The notes beneath the pieces are model-generated. The model worked only from the letters and a program-made list of their open reading frames with translations, was not told the DNA's origin and made no database searches. This document shows positions 27,461 to 36,472 of a DNA stretch of 64,000 bases, in pieces. Both the position numbers and the translations under genes were made by a program. Numbering within the stretch: the stretch's first letter is position 1; every line of letters begins with the position of its first letter. Source of the DNA: CAYWNA01 sp964459305 (GTDB lineage Bacteria; Planctomycetota; Planctomycetia; Pirellulales; Pirellulaceae); contig CAYWNA010000033.1 of assembly GCA_964459305.1 (NCBI GenBank), positions 1 to 64,000 of the forward strand, in the 5' to 3' direction.

Positions 27461-27579
27461 CACCCATAGGAGACGCTGTACGCGCCACGGCGGCGCTTCG
27501 GTGGCCAAGGCGGGGCCCAGAACTCGACAGAACGCAAAACGCGTTAGCCGCGTCAAACTTGAAATGACGGGCATTTCCC

Positions 27580-27633
27580 GTTGGAGTTCAGCCTTTAGGC
27601 TGTCTTCCGGCACGCTAAGGCGTGGACTCCAAC
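27580..27633. repeat. REPIN-like inverted pair with GTTGGAGT heads
   Basis: The left arm reads GTTGGAGTT then hairpin CAGCCT-TT-AGGCTG. The right arm on the other strand reads GTTGGAGTC then hairpin CACGC-CTTA-GCGTG. The heads are conserved while the stems differ at paired positions, which indicates selection for the hairpin. No gene was recognised in the rest of the gap 27461-27882. Confidence 0.65.
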
Positions 27634-27882
27634 CTGTCAATCGAAGATTGACACGACACTAGCGCACTTCTCCGGCATTCATGGTTTGGATGCTGGTTGG
27701 TGCGATCCGCCAGGCTGAAAGGGCTGTCGTCGTAATGGAGACTGTCACTGGACCAACATTCGAGTTCAGGTGAAGCAAACTTGCTGCCACCCCGATCAAA
27801 TGGTTAGAATCGGAGGCCGGCGACTCCCGGTCATAACAATCGCTTTCATCCCGTCGCTCCCAGGAGATGTTGATACAGTGCG

Positions 27883-30800
27883 ATGAACGATAATACCGAC
27901 GAGCAAGCTGCATCACCGCCACATTCTATAGGCGCGACAACCGATACGATCGCCGATCGATTCGAAGCGGCTTGGCTGGCAGGGGAAGAGCCAAGGATCG
28001 AGGACTATCTTCGCTCGGAGCCGTCGGATCAAGACTCGGATGCATCGCGCCAGCTCCTGCTGAAACTGGTGATGATCGATCTGGAGCACCGTTGGCGACG
28101 TGCCACGAAGCAAGCAGAAGAAGCGACGCCGGGAGCGACGGAGGAAACGCTGGATGTAACTGCCAGGCCGTCGACGGTTGCCGGGCCTCGACTGGAAGAC
28201 TATGTCCGCCGTTTTCCGGCGTTGGGCAGTATGGAAGAATTGCCAACTGACGTGATCGCGTTCGAGTACCGTGCGCGTCACCTCTGGGGCGACCGGCCGA
28301 GCCACAAGCATTATCTGGCGAGGTTTCCCAACCAATCCGATCAATTGCCAACCGTGCTGACCGACGCCGATGACCAGTTGAGCCATGACATGGCCGACAG
28401 CCCGTCCGCGCAGCACCTGGCCAAGATCCAGCGTCAGTTGGGGCGGTACAAGCTATTGGAGCCTCTAGGCCGCGGTGGCATGGGAACGGTCTACAAGGCG
28501 CTGCACACCAAGCTGGATTGCCATGTCGCGGTGAAGGTGATGCGGGCCGATTTGAACGACGAGCCGGACGCTGTGGCCCGTTTCCAGCGCGAGATGAAGG
28601 CCGTTGGCGGCTTGAGTCACCCCAACCTGGTTCGGGCCCTGGACGCCGATCAGATCTCCGGCACCCACGTGCTGGTCATGGAGTATGTGGACGGAATCGA
28701 CATCGCGACCCTGCTGAAGCGCACCGGGCCGCTGCCGATTGCCGACGCGTGCGAGCTGATCCGACAGACAGCGGTCGGCCTGCACCATGCCCACGAGCAC
28801 GGGTTGGTGCACCGCGATATCAAACCGTCGAACTTGATGTTGTCCTCGGCGAGCGGTGGGCGTCAGCCCACTGATCACGCGACTCATCAGCCGGCTGACG
28901 CCGGCCGCTCGCCGGAAGCCGCCGTCAAAGTCCTTGACCTCGGCTTGGCCCATCTGCAGCATGCTTCGCCCGATGATGACGACTTGACTCGCACCGGCCA
29001 GCTCATGGGCACGATCGACTATATCGCGCCCGAGCAGACCATCGACCCGCGTAATGTGGACCGTCGAGCGGACATCTATGCGCTTGGCTGTACTCTGTAC
29101 CAACTGCTGTGCGGTCGGGCGCCGTTCAGTGGTTCCCATTACGATACCGTGGGCAAGAAGTTGGTAGCCCACACCCAGCACAAACCGCCGCCGATTCAGC
29201 AACGCCGGTCCGAGGTTTTCGATGAGTTGGCCGAACTGGTCGATCGCATGCTGGCCAAACGGCCGGACGAGCGCATTGCCACCGCCGCGGAGGTTGCCGA
29301 GGCGCTGGCGCCGTTTGCTGCGGGGCATAACCTGTCTGCCCAGTCGGCGCCATCCGCATCGGCTGTCGACCGGCCGGCTGCGACGGAAGAAGTGGGCGAC
29401 GAGACGGATCTGTTTCTTCCCGCAGCCCACGGCGATACCCACACCGCGGCACCGACTTCGACGGATGCGACCACGAGCAACCGCATCGCGTGGGTGATTG
29501 CCGCCGTGAGCCTGTTGCTGCTGGTCGGCTTGGGATTGGCTGCCTGGCAGATCATTATCCGGATCACCGACCGCGAGGTGGTGGTCGAGGCTCCGGACAA
29601 CGATCGTGAGATTGTCGTGAAAACGCCCGATGGCGACACGATGCGCGTGGGGCGCGATGGCAAAGTGCAAATCGAAATGGCCAAACGGCCACCGATCAGC
29701 CGGATGGCGTTGGTCACGAACCCGGCGGCCATCGAAGGTGTACGATCGTGGACCATTGAAACGCGCGGGCACCGGGGCGATGTGCACACGGTCCGCTACA
29801 GCCCTGATGGCAAACTGATGGCCACAGGCTGCGAAGACGGCACGATTCGCGTGTGGGATCCCGAAACGGGCGAATTAGACAAGGCATTGGTCGGGCACGA
29901 CGGCGCCGTGCACGATCTCAGTTGGGCGGCGGATAGCCAGCAAATCGCCTCCGGTGCCGCCGACGACACGGTGCGCGTGTGGGATGTACCATCGGGCCGC
30001 GAGACGCAAGAGACCGAGGTCGACAACCCGTCGGGCCACGCACTGTTTGTCTCATTCTCGCCGGACGGCAAGACGCTCGCCTATGGTGGTGCAGATGAGA
30101 CAATCCACCTGTGGGATATCGAGGCCGACGATACGCGCATGCTCCAGGGTCCGAAGGAAGGTGTGCAATCGGTTACGTGGGCCGGCGATGGCAACACATT
30201 GGTGGCGGCCAATGGAAATAAGACGCTGACCGTGTGGGATGTGCCTTCGGGCGAATCGAAAGCGACTCTGGAAGGGCACACCAGTGCGATTACCGACGCG
30301 GTCGTCTCGCCGGACGATAGGACGGTTGCCAGCACGGCGGCATCTCAAGACGAGGAAGAATCCGTCCGCATCTGGGACATGGCCACGGGCAAGCCGCGGC
30401 AGGCGCTGCCCGCGCATCAACACGGGGCCGAGTGCATTGTCTTCTCGCCCGATGGCAAGTTGCTGATCGCCGGCGGTGCCGAGGGCGACGGGCGGTTGCG
30501 AGTGTGGAACATCGACACGGGCCAACTGGTCTACGAGCAGGAACCGCACGACGGCACTCGGAGCATTGCCAGCGTGGCCGTTTCACCGGACGGCAAGTTG
30601 CTGGCCATCGCCCATCACGACGGCACCGTCGCGCTCTGCAATCTCCGAACGGGAGAGTCCGTGCGTGCCTTGCCGAAAGCTGAACCGTCAGTGGCGGTCT
30701 CGGCGGAGGGCCATCTGGGTGAATCACCCGACGCGGATGGTGACTTTGTGTACGTAGTACATGACGACAGCGGCCAAGGCACGTTGCCACCGGATCAGTT

Positions 30801-33099
30801 TTCCGAGCGCTACGCGTGGAAGAACGATCCACAACAAGCGGCCAACGTAGGGCAGGCTGTGCCTGACGGAAAAGGCGAAGTAGCCCAAGCTGTACCTGAC
30901 GAAAAAGATGCGGCCCCCGATCGTCAGGCACAGCCTGACCTACAGGAGCCTGAAGGCCCGATCAAGGAAACGATGTCCACGACGGTGGAGGGCGACCTTG
31001 ACCGTGAGATTGCAGAATGGGTGTTGAGTGTCGGTGGATCGGTAACGACACAGGAATCATTTCCTACGAAGATCGAGAACCGAGACGATTTGCCGAGTAA
31101 GGCGTTTCAACTCCACAGCGTGCATTTGGACGGCTACACCGAACTTAACGAGGCTGGCCTAAGACGGCTCGCCCAGCTTGCCGACACTAGGATCTGCAAT
31201 CTGTATTTGAATGAAACCAACGTCACCGATGGAGATCTCGAATATCTCGATGGCCTGCCTCTTCACGGGCTGCAGTTAGAAGGAACACATATCACGGATG
31301 CCGGCCTACAGCACCTGAAAAACGTCCCGAATCTACGGACTCTGTATGTTGATTCACCCGCAATCACGGACATAGGCCTGCGGCACATCGAGAAGCTGGG
31401 ACGGTTCCGGCAACCAGTGGGGCACAAAATTCTGGGCTTGAGCCACACGAAGGTCACGAAAAAGGGCGTCGAGAGTCTTTTGACGCATGTTCCCGGTCTC
31501 ATCTCACTATATCTCGACGGTACAGAACTTGCGTCAGATCACGACAGTCTATCGATGCTGCAACGGATGCGTCCCGACATCCGGATTAGTTGCGGTGCTG
31601 CTCTTGGAACTGGTCGGGGACAGGTTTACTGGATACTGTGGCTGGGTGGCAACCTTGAAGCCGTCGTCGAAGACGGAGAGCCAATCCAAGTCAACAACGT
31701 CGAAGCCATCCCCACAGAACTATTCCAAATCACCTCCATCAACTTCAACGAGAACCAGTTTCTGAACGACGCCTGTGCCGAGAGGTTTACAGTAATCGAG
31801 GGCCTCAAGCAACTCTCCCTGCAAAGCACCGGCTTGACGGATGCCGCTGTCGATGACTTGAAGTCGCTCACCAATCTGGAGGAATTGAATCTCACGGGAA
31901 CGAAAATTACCGCCGAAGGCATCGAGGCGATCAAGACGGCGTTGCCGAAGTGCAAGGTCGTCTGGGAGGAGGAGATACCCACGACGGTGGAGGGCGACCT
32001 TGACCGTGAGATTGCAGAATGGGTGTTGAGTGTGGGTGGATCGGTAGTGACACATGAATCACGTCTTACGATGATCGAGAACCGAGACGATTTGCCGAGT
32101 AAGGCGTTTCAACTCTTCACCGTATCGCTGGGCGGCTACACCGAACTTGACGAGGCTGGCCTAAGACGGCTCGCCCAGCTTGCCGACACTAGGATCTACA
32201 TTCTGGATTTGAGTGAAACCAACGTCACCGATGGCGATCTCGAATATCTCGATGGCCTGCCTCTTAATAACCTGTATTTGAACGGCACGAAAATAACGGA
32301 TGTCGGATTAGAACACCTGCTAAACATAAACCTCCCGAAGCTGAGGACGCTCTCTCTTAACTCAACCGCAATTACGGACGTCGGACTAGAGCACCTGAGG
32401 AACCTCCCGAATCTGACGGATCTCTCTCTTAACTCAACCGCAATAACGGACGTCGGATTAGAGCACCTGAGGACCCACCCGAATCTGTATTCTCTCAATC
32501 TTGAGTCAACCGCAATAACGGACGTCGGCCTTAAGCATCTCGAAGAGCTAAGAACGTCTGTCAAACTAGACCTGTTCGACACAAAGGTCACGAAAGAGGG
32601 CGTCGAGAGTTTGCTGAAGGAAGCTCCGATTGTCCTGATATATCTTCCCGGAGCTGGGTGGGGGTTAGACCACAATAGCCTGTCGATGCTCCAACAGGTG
32701 CGTCCCGAATGCCATATCGTGGGTAGCCGGTTCGGTCGCGGCGCAGCCGACTGGGTGCTGTGGCTCAATGGCAATTTTGAAGCCGTTGTTGAAAACGGTG
32801 AGCCAATAGAGATCAACGAAGCAGAGGCCGTCCCCGCAGAGCCTTTCCAAGTCACCTCCATCAACTTCAACGACAACCAGTTCCTCAACGATGCCTGTGC
32901 CAAAAGATTCAAGGACATCGAGGGCTTGAAGAGGCTCTCCCTGCGAAACACCGGCCTGAGCGATGCCGCCGTCGATGACCTGAAATCGTTGACGGATCTG
33001 GAGGAAGTGGATCTTATGGGAACAAAGATCACCGCCGATGGCATCGAGACGATTAGAGAGGCGTTGCCGAAGTGCAGGGTCGTCTGGGAGGACGAATAG
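27883..33099 (+). CDS. Ser/Thr kinase with WD40 propeller and duplicated LRR arrays
   Basis: 1738 aa. The N-terminal 150 residues match the preceding kinase (DTIADRFEAAWLAGEEPRIEDY, PRLEDYVRRFPALG). The kinase domain is at about 187-470, with GRGGMGTVYK, HRDIKPSN (D312) and DLG (about 352) in place of DFG. A membrane helix lies at about 535-558 (WVIAAVSLLLLVGLGLAAWQII). Seven WD40 units follow (about 620-935), enough for one propeller. A linker at about 985-1025 is built from a REP-like repeat (NVGQAVPDG). Two leucine-rich arrays end the protein (about 1030-1366 and 1367-1738), each opening with TTVEGDLDREIAEWVLSVGG and containing ITDVGLEHL-type units. A GGAG lies rather far (about 12 nt) from the ATG. 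Paralogue of the upstream kinase; a signalling receptor is the likely role. Confidence 0.9.
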   Translation: MNDNTDEQAASPPHSIGATTDTIADRFEAAWLAGEEPRIEDYLRSEPSDQDSDASRQLLLKLVMIDLEHRWRRATKQAEEATPGATEETLDVTARPSTVAGPRLEDYVRRFPALGSMEELPTDVIAFEYRARHLWGDRPSHKHYLARFPNQSDQLPTVLTDADDQLSHDMADSPSAQHLAKIQRQLGRYKLLEPLGRGGMGTVYKALHTKLDCHVAVKVMRADLNDEPDAVARFQREMKAVGGLSHPNLVRALDADQISGTHVLVMEYVDGIDIATLLKRTGPLPIADACELIRQTAVGLHHAHEHGLVHRDIKPSNLMLSSASGGRQPTDHATHQPADAGRSPEAAVKVLDLGLAHLQHASPDDDDLTRTGQLMGTIDYIAPEQTIDPRNVDRRADIYALGCTLYQLLCGRAPFSGSHYDTVGKKLVAHTQHKPPPIQQRRSEVFDELAELVDRMLAKRPDERIATAAEVAEALAPFAAGHNLSAQSAPSASAVDRPAATEEVGDETDLFLPAAHGDTHTAAPTSTDATTSNRIAWVIAAVSLLLLVGLGLAAWQIIIRITDREVVVEAPDNDREIVVKTPDGDTMRVGRDGKVQIEMAKRPPISRMALVTNPAAIEGVRSWTIETRGHRGDVHTVRYSPDGKLMATGCEDGTIRVWDPETGELDKALVGHDGAVHDLSWAADSQQIASGAADDTVRVWDVPSGRETQETEVDNPSGHALFVSFSPDGKTLAYGGADETIHLWDIEADDTRMLQGPKEGVQSVTWAGDGNTLVAANGNKTLTVWDVPSGESKATLEGHTSAITDAVVSPDDRTVASTAASQDEEESVRIWDMATGKPRQALPAHQHGAECIVFSPDGKLLIAGGAEGDGRLRVWNIDTGQLVYEQEPHDGTRSIASVAVSPDGKLLAIAHHDGTVALCNLRTGESVRALPKAEPSVAVSAEGHLGESPDADGDFVYVVHDDSGQGTLPPDQFSERYAWKNDPQQAANVGQAVPDGKGEVAQAVPDEKDAAPDRQAQPDLQEPEGPIKETMSTTVEGDLDREIAEWVLSVGGSVTTQESFPTKIENRDDLPSKAFQLHSVHLDGYTELNEAGLRRLAQLADTRICNLYLNETNVTDGDLEYLDGLPLHGLQLEGTHITDAGLQHLKNVPNLRTLYVDSPAITDIGLRHIEKLGRFRQPVGHKILGLSHTKVTKKGVESLLTHVPGLISLYLDGTELASDHDSLSMLQRMRPDIRISCGAALGTGRGQVYWILWLGGNLEAVVEDGEPIQVNNVEAIPTELFQITSINFNENQFLNDACAERFTVIEGLKQLSLQSTGLTDAAVDDLKSLTNLEELNLTGTKITAEGIEAIKTALPKCKVVWEEEIPTTVEGDLDREIAEWVLSVGGSVVTHESRLTMIENRDDLPSKAFQLFTVSLGGYTELDEAGLRRLAQLADTRIYILDLSETNVTDGDLEYLDGLPLNNLYLNGTKITDVGLEHLLNINLPKLRTLSLNSTAITDVGLEHLRNLPNLTDLSLNSTAITDVGLEHLRTHPNLYSLNLESTAITDVGLKHLEELRTSVKLDLFDTKVTKEGVESLLKEAPIVLIYLPGAGWGLDHNSLSMLQQVRPECHIVGSRFGRGAADWVLWLNGNFEAVVENGEPIEINEAEAVPAEPFQVTSINFNDNQFLNDACAKRFKDIEGLKRLSLRNTGLSDAAVDDLKSLTDLEEVDLMGTKITADGIETIREALPKCRVVWEDE
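30847..30943 (+). repeat. REP-like GTAG-headed repeats inside the kinase coding sequence
   Basis: 30847-30868 reads GTAG, GG, hairpin CAGGC-TGT-GCCTG, ACG. 30922-30943 is the inverted copy (one mismatch in 22). Between them at 30880-30901 lies a decayed third copy in direct orientation (GTAG, CC, CAAGC-TGT-ACCTG). All are translated as part of the linker between the WD40 and LRR regions, giving NVGQAVPDG and similar peptides. Confidence 0.7.
30977..33099 (+). repeat. Tandem duplication of the LRR-coding module
   Basis: Two copies, starting near 30977 and 31979, about 1 kb apart. The first ~65 bp of each are almost identical (ACGACGGTGGAGGGCGACC onwards), and long near-identical blocks recur (GACGATTTGCCGAGTAAGG). 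Each copy ends with a unit translated as ALPKC(K/R)VVWE. The second copy has extra ITDVGLEHL units, so array length has changed since duplication. Confidence 0.85.
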
Positions 33100-33116
33100 A
33101 GCGATCAAGGCGAGTG

Positions 33117-33366
33117 ATCTGTTCGGGGTCGGAGACCCGCGCACAACGAAGTTCGGCGCGGGTGTCCGCCCCCCCCGCAATCCGCCACCGAAGGTCTCCC
33201 CCCCCTGGGTTTTTTTTTTGGGGGGGGCGTCCCCCGGGCCCAACCCTTTGGGGGGGGGGGGCCCCCCACCCCGCCGAAATCCGCGACCGAAGGTCTCCCG
33301 TCCGAGTCCGAAGGCGCCGACCGAAGGTCTCCCGACACTTCCAGGCGATCCCGGACCGAAGGTATG
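33117..33366. repeat. Cluster of GGTCTCC-family repeats with a homopolymer-rich tract
   Basis: The unit CGAAGGTCTCCC (or ACCGAAGGT) occurs at about 33189, 33288, 33321 and 33355, always in the same orientation, after GGTCGGAGACCCGCGC at 33126. Between the first and second units lies an extreme C/T/G homopolymer tract (33196-33277), including about ten T and runs of seven to eleven G. The cluster fills the gap between the LRR kinase and the transposase-like gene. No gene is seen here. Confidence 0.7.
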
Positions 33367-33420
33367 CTATCCTGCCAACGCGTTAATCTCCCCAGCATCT
33401 GAAAAGCCTACGGTGAAATC

Positions 33421-33966
33421 ATGGAACGCTATCGAATCTACGACACTGGCGCCGCGTATTTCGTTACGTTCACCGTGGTCGACTGGCTACCGGTGTTCGT
33501 CTCCGAGGCCGCTTGCCACATCGTCACCCGCAGCCTGAACTTCTGCCACCAAAACAAAGGTCTGCGCATCAATGCTTTTGTCATTATGCCGACGCATCTG
33601 CGCGCCATTTTCTTTGACCGACGTTTCGGTTCCGAAGGGCTCGATAGATGCCTGATGGACTTCCGCAAGTTTACCGGCAAACAACTTGCCGATTTCTGCG
33701 CAGACCACATGCCAAAGTGCTTCAGCGACGTCTTTCGAGAACGGGCGGGCGACGATCGAGAACGCCGGTTTTGGCAGTCGACACGGCACGCCGAGCAGAT
33801 TGAGACCGAGAGATTCTGGAGACAGAAGATCGACTATTTGCGCGCGAATCCGTGTCGCAAAGGCTTGGTGCGCCGCGCGGCGGATTGGCGATTCTCATCC
33901 GCCGCGTTTGGGCTTTCGGAAGGCAGGGAACCGAGCGAGGTGATGCTCAGTGCGATTCAGTGGTAA
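33421..33966 (+). CDS. REP-associated (RAYT/Y1-type) transposase, HUH motif altered
   Basis: 181 aa. It matches the RAYT/IS200-like Y1 transposase layout: N-terminal YRIYDTGAAYFVTFTVVDWLPVF, a core AFVIMPTHLRAIFF, a later DFRKFTGKQLADF, and a C-terminal KIDYLRANPCRKGLVRRAADWRFSSAA. The core should contain the metal-binding His-hydrophobic-His; here residues 59-61 are H-L-R. CAC to CGC is a single transition, so the second His may have been lost recently, and strand cleavage is probably impaired. The gene lies directly downstream of a cluster of GGTCTCC repeats. It could be a recently inactivated element or a repurposed DNA-binding protein. Confidence 0.75.
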   Translation: MERYRIYDTGAAYFVTFTVVDWLPVFVSEAACHIVTRSLNFCHQNKGLRINAFVIMPTHLRAIFFDRRFGSEGLDRCLMDFRKFTGKQLADFCADHMPKCFSDVFRERAGDDRERRFWQSTRHAEQIETERFWRQKIDYLRANPCRKGLVRRAADWRFSSAAFGLSEGREPSEVMLSAIQW

Positions 33967-34072
33967 GGGGCGATATCCCGGCACGCACTTCCATGGAAAC
34001 GTCTCCCATCCAGTGAATCGGCCCGGAAGAGGGAAACCTAGGTCGGAGAATCTGAGGTTGCTGTGCCTTGCC

Positions 34073-34135
34073 TTGACTGCGGTCAGCCGAGAGGGTCTCG
34101 CGTCGCTGAAGACGGCCCTCCCGAACTGCGAAATC
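34073..34135 (+). pseudogene. Possible remnant of an LRR-protein 3' end
   Basis: About 21 codons reading LTAVSREGLASLKTALPNCEI. This matches the closing LRR unit of the kinase upstream (ITAEGIEAIKTALPKCKVV). There is no surrounding LRR array and the frame continues into unrelated sequence, so it looks like debris of another LRR protein. Confidence 0.35.
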
Positions 34136-34384
34136 ATCACAGACAGAACTGCGTACATGGAGGCACGAAGACGAGTGCTCGGTTCGGACCCAAGCGATCC
34201 AGACGGCACATCGGCTCCGTCTCGTCCAGACGCCCCGGGTTCACCTGGCGCACTTCTGCGCCCAAGCCCGGACAGGCCCTGTCTGTGGAACCATCGGCGA
34301 CTGCTGTCACTATCTGGGACAGGGCCACGTGCGCTGAGGTTTTCAGAAAGCGGCCAAGAACGCGTCCATGGGCACGAAAGTGGT

Positions 34385-34490
34385 CAGGGAACGCTTGGCA
34401 AGATGACTTCTCGGCCTTGTAGACGACCTGGCCAGTTTCGGTGACCTTGATCAGCCGAGCGAACCAGACGCTCGACGAGGAGGCTGCTTG
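34385..34490 (-). mobile_element. Possible transposase fragment
   Basis: The minus-strand reading VWFARLIKVTETGQVVYKAEK followed by SSCQAFPD resembles a segment near the C-terminus of IS91-like transposases as remembered from planctomycetes. Only about 30 codons look related and there are no visible ends. Very tentative. The rest of the gap 33967-34503 shows nothing else recognisable. Confidence 0.2.
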
Positions 34491-34503
34491 ATTCGCGATC
34501 CTA

Positions 34504-35631
34504 CTATCCACACTCCAGCGCTTGCCGGTACCGTGAAACCAATTGGGACGCTGCATCGCGCGCGTCAAACGCCTCCTCCGCTCGACATCGGGCCAGTTTA
34601 CCCATTCGCTCTCGCAGTTGACTGTCCTTTAGAAGCTGGATGATCGCCTCGCTCAGGGATCGCGGATCGTCGACGGGTACCAATTTTGCCGCCGACGAGG
34701 CATCGGGAAAAATCTCCTGCGTCCCACCGACATTGGTCGCTACGACGGGCGTCCCCGAGGCCGCAGCTTCCAGCAGCACGCGTCCCAACGGCTCTTGTCG
34801 CGCTGCATGTGCGAGTACTGTGAACTCGTTCAAGAGGAACGGGGCGTCATCGCGCGGCCCCAAAAAGTAAAACCGGCCGGCGAGCGGCTGTATCGACGTC
34901 GCGTGGATCAGTTCGGTCTCGTAATCGACGGCCTCTTGCTTCTGAGAATAACGTTTACCCACAATGACGAAATGTGCATCCGGCACATGTTCCACCACGT
35001 ATCGTGCGGCTGCCGCCAAAACATGAAGCCCCTTGCGCATACCAATCTGGCCAATCGCGCCCACCAGCGGGACACCGGGCGGCACACCCAGTTCCCGATG
35101 CACACGACCAGTGGCCGGACGCGGGCAGAACCGGCGCAGATCAACACCATTGTAGACAACGTGCGTTTTCTCGCCGTCCAGCCCGGCGGCTACGTACCAA
35201 TCGCGTGTGGCGCGGGAAACAGCTAGCAACCGACGGTGACGGTTCAGGTCCGCAATCGCCGAGGCGTTCAGTCTGATGATGTCCCGCAAATGACCGACGC
35301 TCGGCACCTGCGACTCGGCAGCCACGGGGCCGGAGAGCCGACTCATGGATAGGCTGTTCGCGTGCAGCAGATCCGCATGACTTTGGGCAAGCGCCGCTCG
35401 GATTCGGTCGCGGCATTCTCCCGGCGGTCGTCGACAGCCCGTTAGGTCGTGCAGGGCGAGCGGTACTAGCCGGACATTCTGCTCGGCCAAACGTTGCGCC
35501 AACGGACCGGTGGGCGGAGCCGCCACTTCGATGGCAAATCCCTCTGCCCGAATACCGTCAATCACGGACAACAGGGACTGCTCGCCGCCGTTCAGAGAAG
35601 GATACTCGCACAGAACCAGCACTTTGGGCAT
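34504..35631 (-). CDS. Family-4 GT-B glycosyltransferase
   Basis: 375 aa. The N-terminal Rossmann domain opens with MPKVLVLCEYPSLNGGEQSLL (a GG near the N-terminus as in GT4 enzymes). The C-terminal nucleotide-sugar domain has VPLVGAIGQIGMRKGLHVL and the E-x7-E motif in ARQEPLGRVLLEAAASG (about residues 280-290). The end is ...RYRQALECG. Predicted to transfer a sugar from an NDP-sugar to a polysaccharide, lipid or protein acceptor. It starts 9 nt after trpA stops on the same strand and so is probably co-transcribed with trpBA. Its 3' end is duplicated at 20855-21088. Confidence 0.88.
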   Translation of the reverse strand: MPKVLVLCEYPSLNGGEQSLLSVIDGIRAEGFAIEVAAPPTGPLAQRLAEQNVRLVPLALHDLTGCRRPPGECRDRIRAALAQSHADLLHANSLSMSRLSGPVAAESQVPSVGHLRDIIRLNASAIADLNRHRRLLAVSRATRDWYVAAGLDGEKTHVVYNGVDLRRFCPRPATGRVHRELGVPPGVPLVGAIGQIGMRKGLHVLAAAARYVVEHVPDAHFVIVGKRYSQKQEAVDYETELIHATSIQPLAGRFYFLGPRDDAPFLLNEFTVLAHAARQEPLGRVLLEAAASGTPVVATNVGGTQEIFPDASSAAKLVPVDDPRSLSEAIIQLLKDSQLRERMGKLARCRAEEAFDARDAASQLVSRYRQALECG

Positions 35632-35640
35632 GTGTCTGGC

Positions 35641-36444
35641 TTACGCCTCCAGAGCGCCGAGCAGTTCCGCAGCGTAGCGGCCCACGCCGGCCACCACCTC
35701 CTCGCGCGAGCGATCTTGCACGCTGGCGATGCGACGAACGATCGCTGAACCGACGATCAATCCGTCGGCAGCAGGTGCCAGCATTTTCACGTGTTCCGGG
35801 CGACTGATGCCAAAGCCGATGCAAATCGGCAGGTCCGTTTGCTCTCTCAGCCAAGACACGTTGTCGGCCAACTCCGGGGGCAACTCGGTGCGTTCGCCCG
35901 TGATGCCGGTGACGGATACATAGTAGAGAAAGCCCGTGGAGGTCTCCGCAATACGGATCGCTCTCTCCCGCGGTGTCGTGGGAGTCACCAGCATGATCAA
36001 ACTGAAATCCTCTCGCCGGCAGATGGCGGCAAACTCGTCCGCTTCCTCGACCAGCAAGTCCGGCACGATCGCACCCGCCGCACCGGCAGCCTTGGCTGCC
36101 GCCACGTAGCGTTCGAGCCCGTAGCGATAGATGATCGCGTAGCTGACCATGGTCACCAGAGGCATCGATACGTCGGGCGTCACTCGGCCTACCATTTCCA
36201 GGATCTGAGCGAGCCTGATTCTCTTGTCCAGGGCCCTCGTATAGGATGCCTGAATGACCGGCCCGTCGGCGATGGGATCGCTGTAGGGAATTCCCAACTC
36301 GCAGAAATTGCAGCCGCGCGAAGCCAACTCTCGTAGGATCGCCTCGGTGAATTCCAGGTCAGGGTCGCCAGCCGTCACGAAAGGCATGAACGCTTTGCGC
36401 CCGGCCGCACGTAGGTCTTCAAATGCGTGATCGATTGCGGACAT
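35641..36444 (-). CDS. trpA: Tryptophan synthase alpha subunit
   Basis: 267 aa from the ATG at 36444 (MSAIDHAFEDLR); a TTG four codons upstream is less likely. It cleaves indole-3-glycerol phosphate to indole and glyceraldehyde-3-phosphate and passes indole to the beta subunit through the complex's tunnel. Catalytic residues align by position with the E. coli enzyme: E49 in CELGIPYSDP and D60 in DPIADGP. The phosphate-binding loop (VGSAIV) is near the C-terminus. It follows trpB by 28 nt on the same strand. Confidence 0.97.
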   Translation of the reverse strand: MSAIDHAFEDLRAAGRKAFMPFVTAGDPDLEFTEAILRELASRGCNFCELGIPYSDPIADGPVIQASYTRALDKRIRLAQILEMVGRVTPDVSMPLVTMVSYAIIYRYGLERYVAAAKAAGAAGAIVPDLLVEEADEFAAICRREDFSLIMLVTPTTPRERAIRIAETSTGFLYYVSVTGITGERTELPPELADNVSWLREQTDLPICIGFGISRPEHVKMLAPAADGLIVGSAIVRRIASVQDRSREEVVAGVGRYAAELLGALEA

Positions 36445-36472
36445 CTTTTGAGCCAACTCGTATCAGTCGTAG

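Noticed and set aside
28465..29787. 440-codon minus-strand open frame
   Set aside because: Antisense to the kinase domain of the LRR kinase; rich in Arg, Gln and His with no family pattern.
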